Origin: an uncultured Amaricoccus sp.
GTDB taxonomy: Bacteria; Pseudomonadota; Alphaproteobacteria; Rhodobacterales; Rhodobacteraceae
NCBI RefSeq assembly: GCF_937858865.1
Contig: NZ_CALLYO010000348.1
Location: 1 to 15,024 of the forward strand
Reading direction: 5' to 3'
Length of the DNA: 15,024 nt
Below are positions 1 through 6,646 of this stretch, piece by piece. The position numbers and the translations under genes are program-made. Below the pieces are notes generated by a model. It ran no database searches. It was not told the origin of the DNA and was given only the letters and a program-made list of their open reading frames with translations. Each line of letters begins with the position of its first letter. The stretch's first letter is position 1.

Positions 1-819
1 TGGCGCTTCATGCTGCTCGAGAACAACACGCTCGGGCCCTACATGAACTCCGTGGTGGTCGCCCTCGGCAGCACGACCCTCGCCGTCCTCATCGGCGCGC
101 TCGCCGCCTATGCGCTGGTGCGCATCCGCTTCCGGGTGAAGCTCGCCGCCGTGGCGATCTTCCTCCTGCTCCTCGTCGCCGTCATCGTCGCCGTCGTCAC
201 CTTCGGCGTCGCCTGGCAGGTCGCCGTCGCCGCCGCCGTCGCGCTCTTCCTGCTCGCGCTCCCGACGCTGGCGCGGCGCACCCGGGCGGCGCTCGGCAAC
301 AGCGACATCGAGTTCTGGATCATCTCGAACCGCATCATGCCGCCCATCGTGGCGGTGCTGCCCATCTACGTGATGTTTCAGCAGCTCAGGCTCCTCGACA
401 CCCAGGTCGCGCTGATCGCGACCTACACCGCGATCAACCTGCCCATCGTCGTCTGGCTGACCCGCGACTTCTTCGCCGGGATCCCCATCGACCTCGAGGA
501 AAGCGCCGAGCTCGACGGCGCCTCGAAGTTCCGCGTCTTCTTCACCATCGCCCTGCCGCTCGTCCGTTCCGGCCTGGTTGCCACCTTCCTCCTCGTCCTG
601 ATCCTCGCCTGGAACGAGTACCTGCTCGCCCTCTTCCTCTCGAACGCCAACGCCCAGACCATGCCGGTCCTCGTCTCGGCGCAGAACACCACCCGCGGCC
701 CGCAATGGTGGAACATGTCCGTGCTGATCGTGGTGATGATCGCGCCGGTCGTCATCATCGCCAGCGTGCTGCAGAAGCACATCGCCCGCGGGCTGCTGGT
801 GGGCGCGGTGAAAGGCTGA
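1..819 (+). CDS. Carbohydrate ABC transporter permease, MalG type (5' end outside window)
   Basis: Inner-membrane subunit of a sugar or polyol importer of the MalG/UgpE family (binding-protein-dependent transport inner membrane component). The reading frame is open to base 1 and the first residues (WRFMLLENNT, then NSVVVALGSTT and AAYALVRIRF) match the segment that precedes transmembrane helix 2 in the family, so the gene starts upstream; the ATG at base 10 is unlikely to be the start. The cytoplasmic EAA loop that contacts the ATPase is clear (EESAELDGASKFRVFFTIALPL, in two pieces: EESAELDGAS and FFTIALPL). The ending LLVGAVKG is typical. Odd: between RIRFR and NRIMPP, where homologues have a short link, there are about 55 extra residues (bases about 136-303) forming two strongly hydrophobic stretches. 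The ATPase gene follows after 2 bases, so both belong to one operon whose binding protein and MalF-type permease should lie upstream. The substrate cannot be told from this part. Confidence 0.9.
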   Translation, partial: WRFMLLENNTLGPYMNSVVVALGSTTLAVLIGALAAYALVRIRFRVKLAAVAIFLLLLVAVIVAVVTFGVAWQVAVAAAVALFLLALPTLARRTRAALGNSDIEFWIISNRIMPPIVAVLPIYVMFQQLRLLDTQVALIATYTAINLPIVVWLTRDFFAGIPIDLEESAELDGASKFRVFFTIALPLVRSGLVATFLLVLILAWNEYLLALFLSNANAQTMPVLVSAQNTTRGPQWWNMSVLIVVMIAPVVIIASVLQKHIARGLLVGAVKG

Positions 820-821
820 AG

Positions 822-1877
822 ATGAAGGTCACCCTCCAGGAAATCCGCAAGTCCTTCGGCGCCGTCGAGGTGGTGAAGGGCCTCGACCTCGACATCGCCG
901 ACGGCGAGCTCCTCGTCCTCCTCGGCCCCTCCGGCTGCGGCAAGACCACCGCGCTCCGCATGGTGGCGGGCCTCGAATCCGTCACCTCCGGCCGCATCCT
1001 GATCGGCCCGCGCGACGTGACCAACGTTCTGCCGAAGTACCGCGACGTGGCGATGGTCTTCCAGTCCTACGCTCTCTATCCGCACATGACGATCGCCGAG
1101 AACATCGGCTATCCGCTGAAGCTCCGGGGCGTTCCCAGGGCCGAGATCTCGGGGCAGATCCGCACCGCCGCCGAGAAGGTCCACCTCGATGACTATCTCG
1201 ACCGCTACCCGCGCCAGCTCTCCGGCGGCCAGCGCCAGCGGGTGGCGCTCGCGCGCGCCATCGTGCGGCGGCCGGCGGTCTTCCTGATGGATGAGCCGCT
1301 CTCCAATCTCGACGCCAAGCTGCGCACCTTCATGCGCGCCGAGCTGAAGCGGCTGCAGGGCGACCTCGGCACCACCACCATCTACGTCACCCACGACCAG
1401 ATCGAGGCGATGACGCTGGCGCACCGGGTGGCGGTGATGAACAAGGGGGTCGTGCAGCAGATCGCGACCCCGCGCGAGATCTACGACAACCCGGCCAACC
1501 TCTTCGTCGCCGGATTCATCGGCTCGCCGCCGATGAACGTCCTGCCCTGCGCCGTCGCCGAGGGCGCCATCGTCCTGCCCGAGGGGCGCATCGACGTCGC
1601 CGGCTTCGCCCCGCGGGCGGATGCCGTCTTCGGCTTCCGCCCCGAGGACGCCCGCATCGTCGACCCCGTCGCGGCGGATCTCGCGGGAACGATCTACGCC
1701 AGCGAGCTCACCGGCAACGAGACCGTGGTGACCTGCCAGGTCGGCAAGGAGCAGGTGGTCGTCAAGACCGACAAGAGCTTCGAGCTGCCGCCCGACACCC
1801 CCGTGGGCCTCGCCATCGATCGCAGCAAGCTCCGCCTCTTCGACGCCGGGACCGGTGAGCGCATCCCCGCCGCCTGA
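822..1877 (+). CDS. Carbohydrate ABC transporter ATP-binding protein, MalK/UgpC type
   Basis: Cytoplasmic ATPase that powers the adjacent sugar/polyol importer. The 351-residue protein has, in order, Walker A GPSGCGKTT (residues 35-43), Q-loop VFQSYALYPH (79-88), signature LSGGQRQ (133-139), Walker B VFLMDEP (153-159), D-loop SNLDAKLR and switch His191 in VTHD. The length and the C-terminal TOBE/OB-type part (GFRPEDARI and onward) are those of MalK/UgpC-class ATPases that serve CUT1 importers. I chose the ATG two bases after the permease stop: it gives the normal N-terminus (MKVTLQEIRKSFG) and has AAAGG six bases upstream; an in-frame start at base 705 would add a meaningless extension inside the permease gene. 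No obvious terminator follows the stop. Substrate is unknown; the ATPase sequence does not decide it. Confidence 0.95.
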   Translation: MKVTLQEIRKSFGAVEVVKGLDLDIADGELLVLLGPSGCGKTTALRMVAGLESVTSGRILIGPRDVTNVLPKYRDVAMVFQSYALYPHMTIAENIGYPLKLRGVPRAEISGQIRTAAEKVHLDDYLDRYPRQLSGGQRQRVALARAIVRRPAVFLMDEPLSNLDAKLRTFMRAELKRLQGDLGTTTIYVTHDQIEAMTLAHRVAVMNKGVVQQIATPREIYDNPANLFVAGFIGSPPMNVLPCAVAEGAIVLPEGRIDVAGFAPRADAVFGFRPEDARIVDPVAADLAGTIYASELTGNETVVTCQVGKEQVVVKTDKSFELPPDTPVGLAIDRSKLRLFDAGTGERIPAA

Positions 1878-1940
1878 GCGGCGCCCGTGTCAATGCTTCG
1901 CCGTGCCCGAGGGCGTCCGGTGGGCGGGGCGCGTCGTACG

Positions 1941-1969
1941 TTGACATTCGCAGCCTCCGGAGGGTCACC
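1941..1969 (+). promoter_or_regulatory. Possible promoter of the LysR-family gene
   Basis: A perfect -35 hexamer TTGACA (1941-1946) lies 66 bases before the LysR start codon in the 135-base spacer after the ATPase gene. No good -10 follows at 16-18 bp (the candidates are like TCACCT), as is common in high-GC alphaproteobacteria. The spacer holds a perfect 10-bp palindrome CCTCCGGAGG (1954-1963), and the reverse complement of the -35 (TGTCAA, 1888-1893) occurs 47 bp upstream. These could be a regulator site, possibly autoregulatory. This is inferred from the bases alone. Confidence 0.3.
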
Positions 1970-2012
1970 TCGTGGTTGGCGCGAGGCCCTATTTCCGGAA
2001 CAGAACGGCTTC

Positions 2013-2900
2013 ATGGCGACACGCTCTCCTCCTCTCAGCAGTGTTCGGACCTTCGTCGTGGCGGCCCGGGCCGGCAGCTTCATGAAGGCTGCCGACGAGC
2101 TTTGCGTCACCCCGGCGGCGGTGAGCCGGAGCGTGCGGGCGCTGGAGGATCACCTCGGCTGCCAGCTCTTCCACCGGGGGCACCGGCAGGTCGAGCTGAC
2201 CGAGGACGGGCGCTTCTATCTCCGCGAGATCGGCGACGCCTTCGAGCGGATCGCGCTCGCCACGCAGAACCTGGCGGCGCGGCGGACGCGGCGGCCGCTG
2301 GTGGTCTGCGCCTATCCGAGCTTCACCATCGACTGGCTCATTCCGCGCTGGTCGAGCCAGCAGCTGCGCGAGAAGACCTTCGACCTGCGCTTCGTCACCA
2401 CGCATACCCACGACGTCGACTTCTCGGGCGACATCGACGTGGCGATCCTGACCGATCGGGCAGTCTATCAGAAGAACGTCTGCGAAAAGCTGTTCATTGC
2501 GGATCTGGTGCCGGTCTGCAGCCCGAACTACCTGCCGCCGGGGACCTCGGCGGAGGATGTCGAGGAGTGGGCGGACGGGCTGCTCATCTCCGACACGCGG
2601 CCGAACGACTGGGCGCGCTGGGCGGAGGCGAACGGGGTGCGGAACTTCGACCCCTTCCGCGGGCGGCGCTTCGAGAGCTCGCCGCTCATGTACCAGGCCG
2701 CGATCGCCGGGATGGGGATCGGGATCGGCATCCGCGAGGTGCTGCTGCGCGAGTTCGCGACCGGCAGCCTGATCAATCCCTTCCCGGAGACGGTGCCGGC
2801 GCCCTGCCCCTTCTACCTGATCCGGCCGCCCAGCACCGAGTCGCACCCGGACTTCGCCGCCTTCCGGGCCTGGATCCGCCGGGAGGTGGGGGCGGAATGA
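2013..2900 (+). CDS. LysR-family transcriptional regulator, GcvA-like
   Basis: Cytoplasmic DNA-binding regulator of 295 residues, the usual LysR length (about 300). The N-terminal winged helix-turn-helix is clear: LSSVRTFVVAARAGSF, then KAADELCVTPAAVSRSVRAL (residues about 25-44), then LFHRGHRQVELTEDG (52-66). The effector-binding domain follows from about residue 85, with the GcvA/AmpR-group pattern WLIPRW and the DIDVAIL segment. The ATG at 2013 gives the standard N-terminus; upstream in-frame starts would add about 42 residues unlike the family. The Shine-Dalgarno sequence is weak. The gene is co-directional with the sugar importer and convergent with the acyl-CoA operon, so its target is uncertain: it may act on the importer upstream, on itself, or on the divergent acyl-CoA promoter region at 6498-6646. 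The inducer is unknown. Confidence 0.92.
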   Translation: MATRSPPLSSVRTFVVAARAGSFMKAADELCVTPAAVSRSVRALEDHLGCQLFHRGHRQVELTEDGRFYLREIGDAFERIALATQNLAARRTRRPLVVCAYPSFTIDWLIPRWSSQQLREKTFDLRFVTTHTHDVDFSGDIDVAILTDRAVYQKNVCEKLFIADLVPVCSPNYLPPGTSAEDVEEWADGLLISDTRPNDWARWAEANGVRNFDPFRGRRFESSPLMYQAAIAGMGIGIGIREVLLREFATGSLINPFPETVPAPCPFYLIRPPSTESHPDFAAFRAWIRREVGAE

Positions 2901-2916
2901 GCGGCGCGGGCACGGG

Positions 2917-2934
2917 GTGGGCACGCGTGCCCAC
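2917..2934. repeat. 18-bp perfect palindrome just after the LysR gene
   Basis: GTGGGCACGCGTGCCCAC is its own reverse complement over all 18 bp and lies 17 bases after the LysR stop codon, between two convergent genes. As RNA it can form a 7-bp stem GTGGGCA/TGCCCAC with a CGCG loop on either strand, so it may end transcription from one or both sides, although no proper run of T follows (the nearest is GTTTTA about 15 bases on, plus strand). As DNA it could be a binding site for a dimeric protein. The function is inferred. Confidence 0.45.
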
Positions 2935-2973
2935 TTGGTGCCTCCGTTGTTTTATATGGATAATCACCCTCGC

Positions 2974-3002
2974 CGTTAACCGGATCGAAATCTTCGTTAA
3001 CG
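2974..3002. repeat. Paired GTTAAC sites (CGTTAAC-N15-GTTAACG) in an AT-rich island
   Basis: Two copies of the palindromic hexamer GTTAAC (2975-2980 and 2996-3001) lie 21 bp apart, two helical turns, forming an inverted repeat with 7-bp arms. They sit in a locally AT-rich stretch (about 2945-3001) that contrasts with the flanking DNA and ends 13 bases from the racemase stop codon. TTAA pairs recall the CtrA recognition pattern TTAA-N7-TTAA of alphaproteobacteria, but the spacing here is N17, so this is not a consensus site. Nothing else is seen in this 114-base spacer apart from the 18-bp palindrome. Confidence 0.3.
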
Positions 3003-3014
3003 CCGCCGGGCACG

Positions 3015-4127
3015 CTATCCGACGGCGGCGGCCCAGGGCGGGAGGGGCAGGGGGGCGTCGGGCGGGCCGGGCGGCGGGGGCGGGGTCCGGCTGAAGCGGG
3101 GGGCCGGGGCGGCCTGCGGGAAGCCGCCGGCCTCGGCGTAGGTGCCGCGGGCGCGCAGGTGCGGGTCGGCGAAGGATTCCTCGAGCGACAGGACCGGCGT
3201 CACGCAGGCGTCGGAGCCGGCGAAGAGGGCGACCCAGTGGTCGCGCGGGCGGGTGGCGAAGAGGGCGCGGAGGCGGGCGCGGCCCTCGGGCCAGCGGCTC
3301 GCGTCCGCCTGCGGCGGCAGGTCGTCGGGACCGAGGCCGAGGCGGGCGAGGAAGGTGGCGAAGAAGCGCGGCTCGATGGCGCCGACCGCGAGGTGGCGGC
3401 CGTCGGCGCAGGCGTAGACGTCGTAGAAGAAGGCGCCGGAATCGAGGAGGCTGGCCTGGCGCGCCCTGGGGAAGACGCCGCCGGCGCGCAGGCCGTTCAG
3501 CGAGGTCATCATCGCCGCCACCCCGTCGACGATGGCGGCGTCGACCACCTGGCCGCGGCCGGAGCGCGCGGCCTCGACGACGCCGGCGAGCAGGCCGAGG
3601 GCGAGGAAGAGCGCGCCGCCGCCGAAGTCGCCGATGAGGTTGAGGGGTGCCGGCGGGGGGGAGTCGGCGCGACCCAGCGCCTCGAGCGCCCCGGTGAGGC
3701 CGATGTAGTTGAGGTCGTGCCCGGCCCAGGGCGCCATCGGGCCGGTCTGGCCCCAGCCGGTGACGCGGCCGTAGACGAGGCGGGGGTTGCGCTCGAGGCA
3801 GGGTCCGGGGCCGAGGCCGAGCCGCTCCATCACGCCGGGGCGGAAGCCCTCGATCAGGCAGTCGGCGGCGGCGGCGAGGGCCAGCGCTCGGTCGCGGCCG
3901 GCCGGATCCTTGAGGTCGAGGCGGATGGTCGGGCGGCCGCGCAGCAGGAAGTTCGTCTCGGGCGGGCGTTTGATGCCGACGTCGGATTCGCCCGGGCGGT
4001 CGATGCGGACGATCTCGGCGCCGAGGTCGGCGAGGAGCATGCCGCACATCGGCGCCGGGCCGATGCCGGCCATCTCGACGACCTTGAGGCCGGCGAGCGG
4101 CCCGCCGGGCCTCGTTCCCGGGCTCAT
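3015..4127 (-). CDS. Alpha-methylacyl-CoA racemase (family III CoA-transferase fold)
   Basis: Cytoplasmic enzyme that interconverts (2R)- and (2S)-methylacyl-CoA thioesters, making 2-methyl-branched acids accessible to S-specific acyl-CoA dehydrogenases. The 370-residue protein has the CaiB/BaiF fold but carries the racemase catalytic residues: His137 in GHDLNYIGLTG, Asp167 in NLIGDFGGG and Glu252 in GAIEPRFF. Their spacings (30 and 85 residues) equal those of His126/Asp156/Glu241 in the Mycobacterium tuberculosis racemase MCR. The DSGAFFYDVYACADGRHLAVGAIEP stretch (broken here as DSGAFFYDVY and DGRHLAVGAIEP) is also typical of this subgroup. The start codon overlaps the acyl-CoA dehydrogenase stop by 4 bases (ATGA), so translation is probably coupled. 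The C-terminus is Pro-rich and low-complexity. A plain CoA-transferase is less likely given the His/Asp/Glu set; the substrate is unknown. Confidence 0.88.
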   Translation of the reverse strand: MSPGTRPGGPLAGLKVVEMAGIGPAPMCGMLLADLGAEIVRIDRPGESDVGIKRPPETNFLLRGRPTIRLDLKDPAGRDRALALAAAADCLIEGFRPGVMERLGLGPGPCLERNPRLVYGRVTGWGQTGPMAPWAGHDLNYIGLTGALEALGRADSPPPAPLNLIGDFGGGALFLALGLLAGVVEAARSGRGQVVDAAIVDGVAAMMTSLNGLRAGGVFPRARQASLLDSGAFFYDVYACADGRHLAVGAIEPRFFATFLARLGLGPDDLPPQADASRWPEGRARLRALFATRPRDHWVALFAGSDACVTPVLSLEESFADPHLRARGTYAEAGGFPQAAPAPRFSRTPPPPPGPPDAPLPLPPWAAAVG

Positions 4128-5308
4128 TCCGCCGCCGTCCGGGCGGTCTCGGGGTGGCGGGCGCCGAGGAAGGCGGCGATGCCGGTCAGCTCGCGCCCGA
4201 CGATGAGCTGGTTGATCTGGGTGGTGCCGTCGGGGATGGTCAGCATGCGGGCGTTGCGCAGGTGGCGCTCGACCGGGAACTCGCGGGTGACGCCGGAGGC
4301 GCCGTGCACCTGGATCGCCTTCGAGGCCACCCTGACCGCCGCCTCGGAGGCGTAGATCTTCGCCATCGAGGTCGGCAGGTCGGCGCGGCCGCCGCGGTCG
4401 AGGCTGGCGAGCGCCTTCAGCGTCAGGAGGCTGGCCGCCTCGGTCTCGCAGGCCATGTCGGCGAGGAGGCCCTGGACGAGCTGGTGGGCGGCGATGGGCG
4501 CGCCGAACTGGTCGCGCCCGACGGCGTAGGCGATCGCGTCGTCGAGGGCGGCGCGGGCGATGCCGGAGGCGATGACCGCGACCCAGGCGCGGGCGCGCTC
4601 GAAGCCCGAGAGGGCCTCGCGGAGCCCGGCGCCGGGCGGGCCGAGGCGGAAGGCGTCGTCGATCCCGAGGTCGTCGAAGCTGATCGAGCCGAACGACCAG
4701 CCGTTGAGGCCGAGCTTGGCGATCTCGCGCGTCTCGAAGCGGTGCTCGGCGCGGTCGAGGATGAAGAGGGTGAACTCCTTCTCACCGGTGCGGGCAAGGA
4801 GGGTGGCGATGTCGAAGACGGTGGCGTTGGAGATGAAGGTCTTCTCGCCCGAGAGCCGCCAGCCGCCGCCGTCCCGGACCGCGCGGGTGCGGATCTGGCG
4901 GACGTTCGAGCCGGCGCCGGGCTCGGTCACCGCGCCGCAGCCGATGACCCGGCCGGCGGCCATGCCGGGCAGGTAGCGCGCCTTCTGCTCCGGCGTGCCG
5001 AGGCGGGCGAGCTTCATCGAGGCCCCCTCGCTGACGTAGGCGAGGCCGGCGACGTCGGGGGCGAGGCGGGAGAGCTCGCCGTAGAGGAGGCCGCTCGTCA
5101 CATAGGAGAGGCCGAGCCCGCCGTCGGCCTCGGGCAGCCAGCCGGCGCCGATGCCGAAGTCGACGAGGCCGGCCAGGAGCTCGTGCGCGAGGTCGGGCGG
5201 AAAGGCCCGGTCCCAGGCCGGGCGGACCCTGGGCAGCACCTCGGCCTCGACGTGGCGGCGGAGGCTCTCGAGCGCCATCCGCTCTTCGGTGGAAGGCTCA
5301 AACTCCAT
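4124..5308 (-). CDS. Acyl-CoA dehydrogenase with Asp at the usual catalytic Glu position
   Basis: FAD-dependent cytoplasmic flavoprotein that inserts an alpha,beta double bond into an acyl-CoA and passes electrons to ETF. The 394 residues have the normal family length and three domains: N-terminal helical part, middle beta domain with CGAVTEPGAGSN (about 124-135) and GWRLSGEKTFISNA (149-162) that bind the flavin and substrate, and C-terminal helical part with RDQFGAPIAAHQLVQ (265-279), QVHGASGVTREFPVER (333-348) and the closing GTTQINQLIVGREL (361-374). The catalytic base in medium- and short-chain dehydrogenases is the Glu before the GT motif; here it is Asp360 (TIPDGTT). The alternative Glu of isovaleryl-CoA dehydrogenase (helix G) is also absent: that position aligns with Ala in FERARAWVA. 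The start overlaps the CoA-transferase end by 11 bases and its stop overlaps the racemase start by 4. A GGAGGAG sequence lies about 10 bases upstream. Substrate unknown; a branched or alicyclic acyl-CoA would fit the neighbours. Confidence 0.92.
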   Translation of the reverse strand: MEFEPSTEERMALESLRRHVEAEVLPRVRPAWDRAFPPDLAHELLAGLVDFGIGAGWLPEADGGLGLSYVTSGLLYGELSRLAPDVAGLAYVSEGASMKLARLGTPEQKARYLPGMAAGRVIGCGAVTEPGAGSNVRQIRTRAVRDGGGWRLSGEKTFISNATVFDIATLLARTGEKEFTLFILDRAEHRFETREIAKLGLNGWSFGSISFDDLGIDDAFRLGPPGAGLREALSGFERARAWVAVIASGIARAALDDAIAYAVGRDQFGAPIAAHQLVQGLLADMACETEAASLLTLKALASLDRGGRADLPTSMAKIYASEAAVRVASKAIQVHGASGVTREFPVERHLRNARMLTIPDGTTQINQLIVGRELTGIAAFLGARHPETARTAAE

Positions 5309-6497
5309 CGGCGAGGCGCTCCTCCGTCCGCGGGCGGGCCGTTTCGCCGAGCCAGTCGGCGAGGGCCTCCTCGGCGCCCTCGCCGAGGAGCGGCGGCGCC
5401 CGCCAGCCCTCGGTGATCTCGAAGCCGGAGTATTTGATCGCCGGCCCGATGGTCGGCGTCGGGCCGTAGACGGGATGCTCGAGGTCGAGCTTCATCCGCC
5501 GGTGCAGCAGCTGGGGGTGGGCGAAGGTGCGGGCGATGTCGTTGACCGGCGCGTGCGGCACGCCGGCGGCGTCGAGCAGCGCGTGCAGCGCGTCGTTGGT
5601 GCGGCCGAGCATCTCGGCGTCGAGGATCGCGTACATCGCGTCGCGGTTGACGACGCGGTCCTCGAGTGTCGCGAAGCGCGGGTCGGCGATCAGGTCGGCG
5701 CGGCCGATCGCCCGGCAGAAGGGCTCGTAGACCGTCTGGTAGCCGGCGCCGATCACCATCTCGCCGTCGGCGGTGGTGAAGGCCTTGTAGGGGACGATCT
5801 GCGAATGCTCCGAGCCCCACTTCTGCCGCACCTGGCCGGCGAGAAGGTATTCCATCGCCGCATCGACCAGGAAGCTGACCTCGGCCTCCATCAGGCTCGT
5901 CTGCACCACCTGGCCGCGGCCGGTGCGTTCGCGCTGGAGGAGGGCGGCGAGGACGCCCGAGAAGGCGTAGAGGCCGCAGACGAGGTCGAAGGTCGAGGTG
6001 CCCTGCTTGATCGACTTGCCGCCCTTCTCGCCGCTGATGCTCATGAAGCCGAATTCGGCCTGCACGGTGAGATCGAAGCCGCCGCGCTCGGCCTCGGGGC
6101 CGTCGGCGCCGAGGGCGGAGAGCGAGGCGTAGACGACGCGCGGGTTCCGCGCCGCGACGCGCTCGTAGTCGATGCCCATGCGCTTCAGGACCGGCGGGCG
6201 GAAGTTCTCGACCACGACGTCGGCGGCCGAGGCGAGGCGGAAGAGGAGCTCGCGCCCGGCCTCGGTCTTGGCGTCGATCTCGATCGAGCGCTTGTTGCGG
6301 TTCGTCGACATGAAGGTCATGCCGTTGCCGGCGTGGAAGGGCGGGCCCTGGCGGCGGGTCGGCTCGCCGCCCGGGACCTCGACCTTGAGCACGTCGGCGC
6401 CGTGGTCGCCGAGGTGCATCGAGCAGAAGGGCCCGGCGAAGAAGCGGGTCAGGTCGAGCACGCGGATGCCGGCGAGCGGCTTGGCGGCCTCGGGCAT
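5298..6497 (-). CDS. Family III CoA-transferase, CaiB/BaiF type
   Basis: Cytoplasmic enzyme that moves CoA from a donor thioester to a free carboxylic acid through an aspartyl-CoA intermediate, here probably activating the acid that the following enzymes process. The 399-residue protein shows the family N-terminus (PLAGIRVLDLTRFFAGPF, residues 7-24), DHGADVLKVEVPGGEPTR (31-48), VVVENFRPPVLKRMGIDY (94-111), and LLQRERTGRGQVVQTSLMEA. The nucleophile is Asp171 in TFDLVCGLY, placed 11 residues before the VLAALL helix exactly as Asp169 is in formyl-CoA transferase. It lacks the His/Asp/Glu set of its racemase neighbour, which supports a true transferase. It is the first gene of the minus-strand operon, with a very good Shine-Dalgarno sequence (GGGAGGAG) five bases from the ATG. 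The acid and CoA donor are unknown; carnitine-type, succinyl-type and other transferases share this pattern. Confidence 0.9.
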   Translation of the reverse strand: MPEAAKPLAGIRVLDLTRFFAGPFCSMHLGDHGADVLKVEVPGGEPTRRQGPPFHAGNGMTFMSTNRNKRSIEIDAKTEAGRELLFRLASAADVVVENFRPPVLKRMGIDYERVAARNPRVVYASLSALGADGPEAERGGFDLTVQAEFGFMSISGEKGGKSIKQGTSTFDLVCGLYAFSGVLAALLQRERTGRGQVVQTSLMEAEVSFLVDAAMEYLLAGQVRQKWGSEHSQIVPYKAFTTADGEMVIGAGYQTVYEPFCRAIGRADLIADPRFATLEDRVVNRDAMYAILDAEMLGRTNDALHALLDAAGVPHAPVNDIARTFAHPQLLHRRMKLDLEHPVYGPTPTIGPAIKYSGFEITEGWRAPPLLGEGAEEALADWLGETARPRTEERLADGV

Positions 6498-6501
6498 TTC
6501 G

Positions 6502-6522
6502 TCTCCTCCCGGTTTTCGGGAG
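6502..6522 (-). promoter_or_regulatory. Ribosome binding site of the CoA-transferase gene, partly inside a hairpin
   Basis: On the minus strand the leader reads CTCCCG-AAAAC-CGGGAG followed at once by GAG-ACGAA-ATG. The perfect 6-bp GC-rich stem (6506-6511 with 6517-6522) has a 5-base loop, and the 5' arm CTCCCG pairs with the GGGAG that begins the GGGAGGAG Shine-Dalgarno sequence. The stem could lower or tune translation of the whole operon. The sequence is plain to see; the regulatory effect is inferred. Confidence 0.4.
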
Positions 6523-6546
6523 CAGGCTTCTCCGGGCGCGCGGCGA

Positions 6547-6590
6547 GCACAAACGACAAAATCGCGCCGGCGCTTGAGTTTTTGTTGTGC
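6547..6590. promoter_or_regulatory. Concentric palindrome in the divergent promoter region, candidate operator
   Basis: In the 149-base spacer between the divergent CoA-transferase and crotonase genes, outer arms GCACAA (6547-6552) and TTGTGC (6585-6590) form an inverted repeat. The perfect 10-bp palindrome GCGCCGGCGC (6564-6573) has exactly the same centre (between 6568 and 6569). The outer arms are extended loosely as GCACAAacgACAAAA and TTTTTGTTGTGC. The two A/T-rich arms stand out from the GC-rich surroundings. Such symmetry between divergent genes is what a dimeric or tetrameric regulator site looks like. I found no convincing -35/-10 pair on either strand in this spacer. Confidence 0.4.
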
Positions 6591-6646
6591 GTGCCGGGGC
6601 GGGGGGTTCCGCTAGTCTCGGCGCAAAGGGTCGCGGGGAACGGGCG

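Noticed and set aside
2813..3013. A 66-codon minus-strand frame covering the AT-rich island
   Set aside because: No good ribosome binding site was evident, it runs into the LysR gene antisense, and it shows no recognisable feature.
6574..6618. Possible crotonase promoter (TTGAGT with TAGTCT)
   Set aside because: The two hexamers are separated by 33 bases, far beyond the usual 16-18, and no better pair was found.
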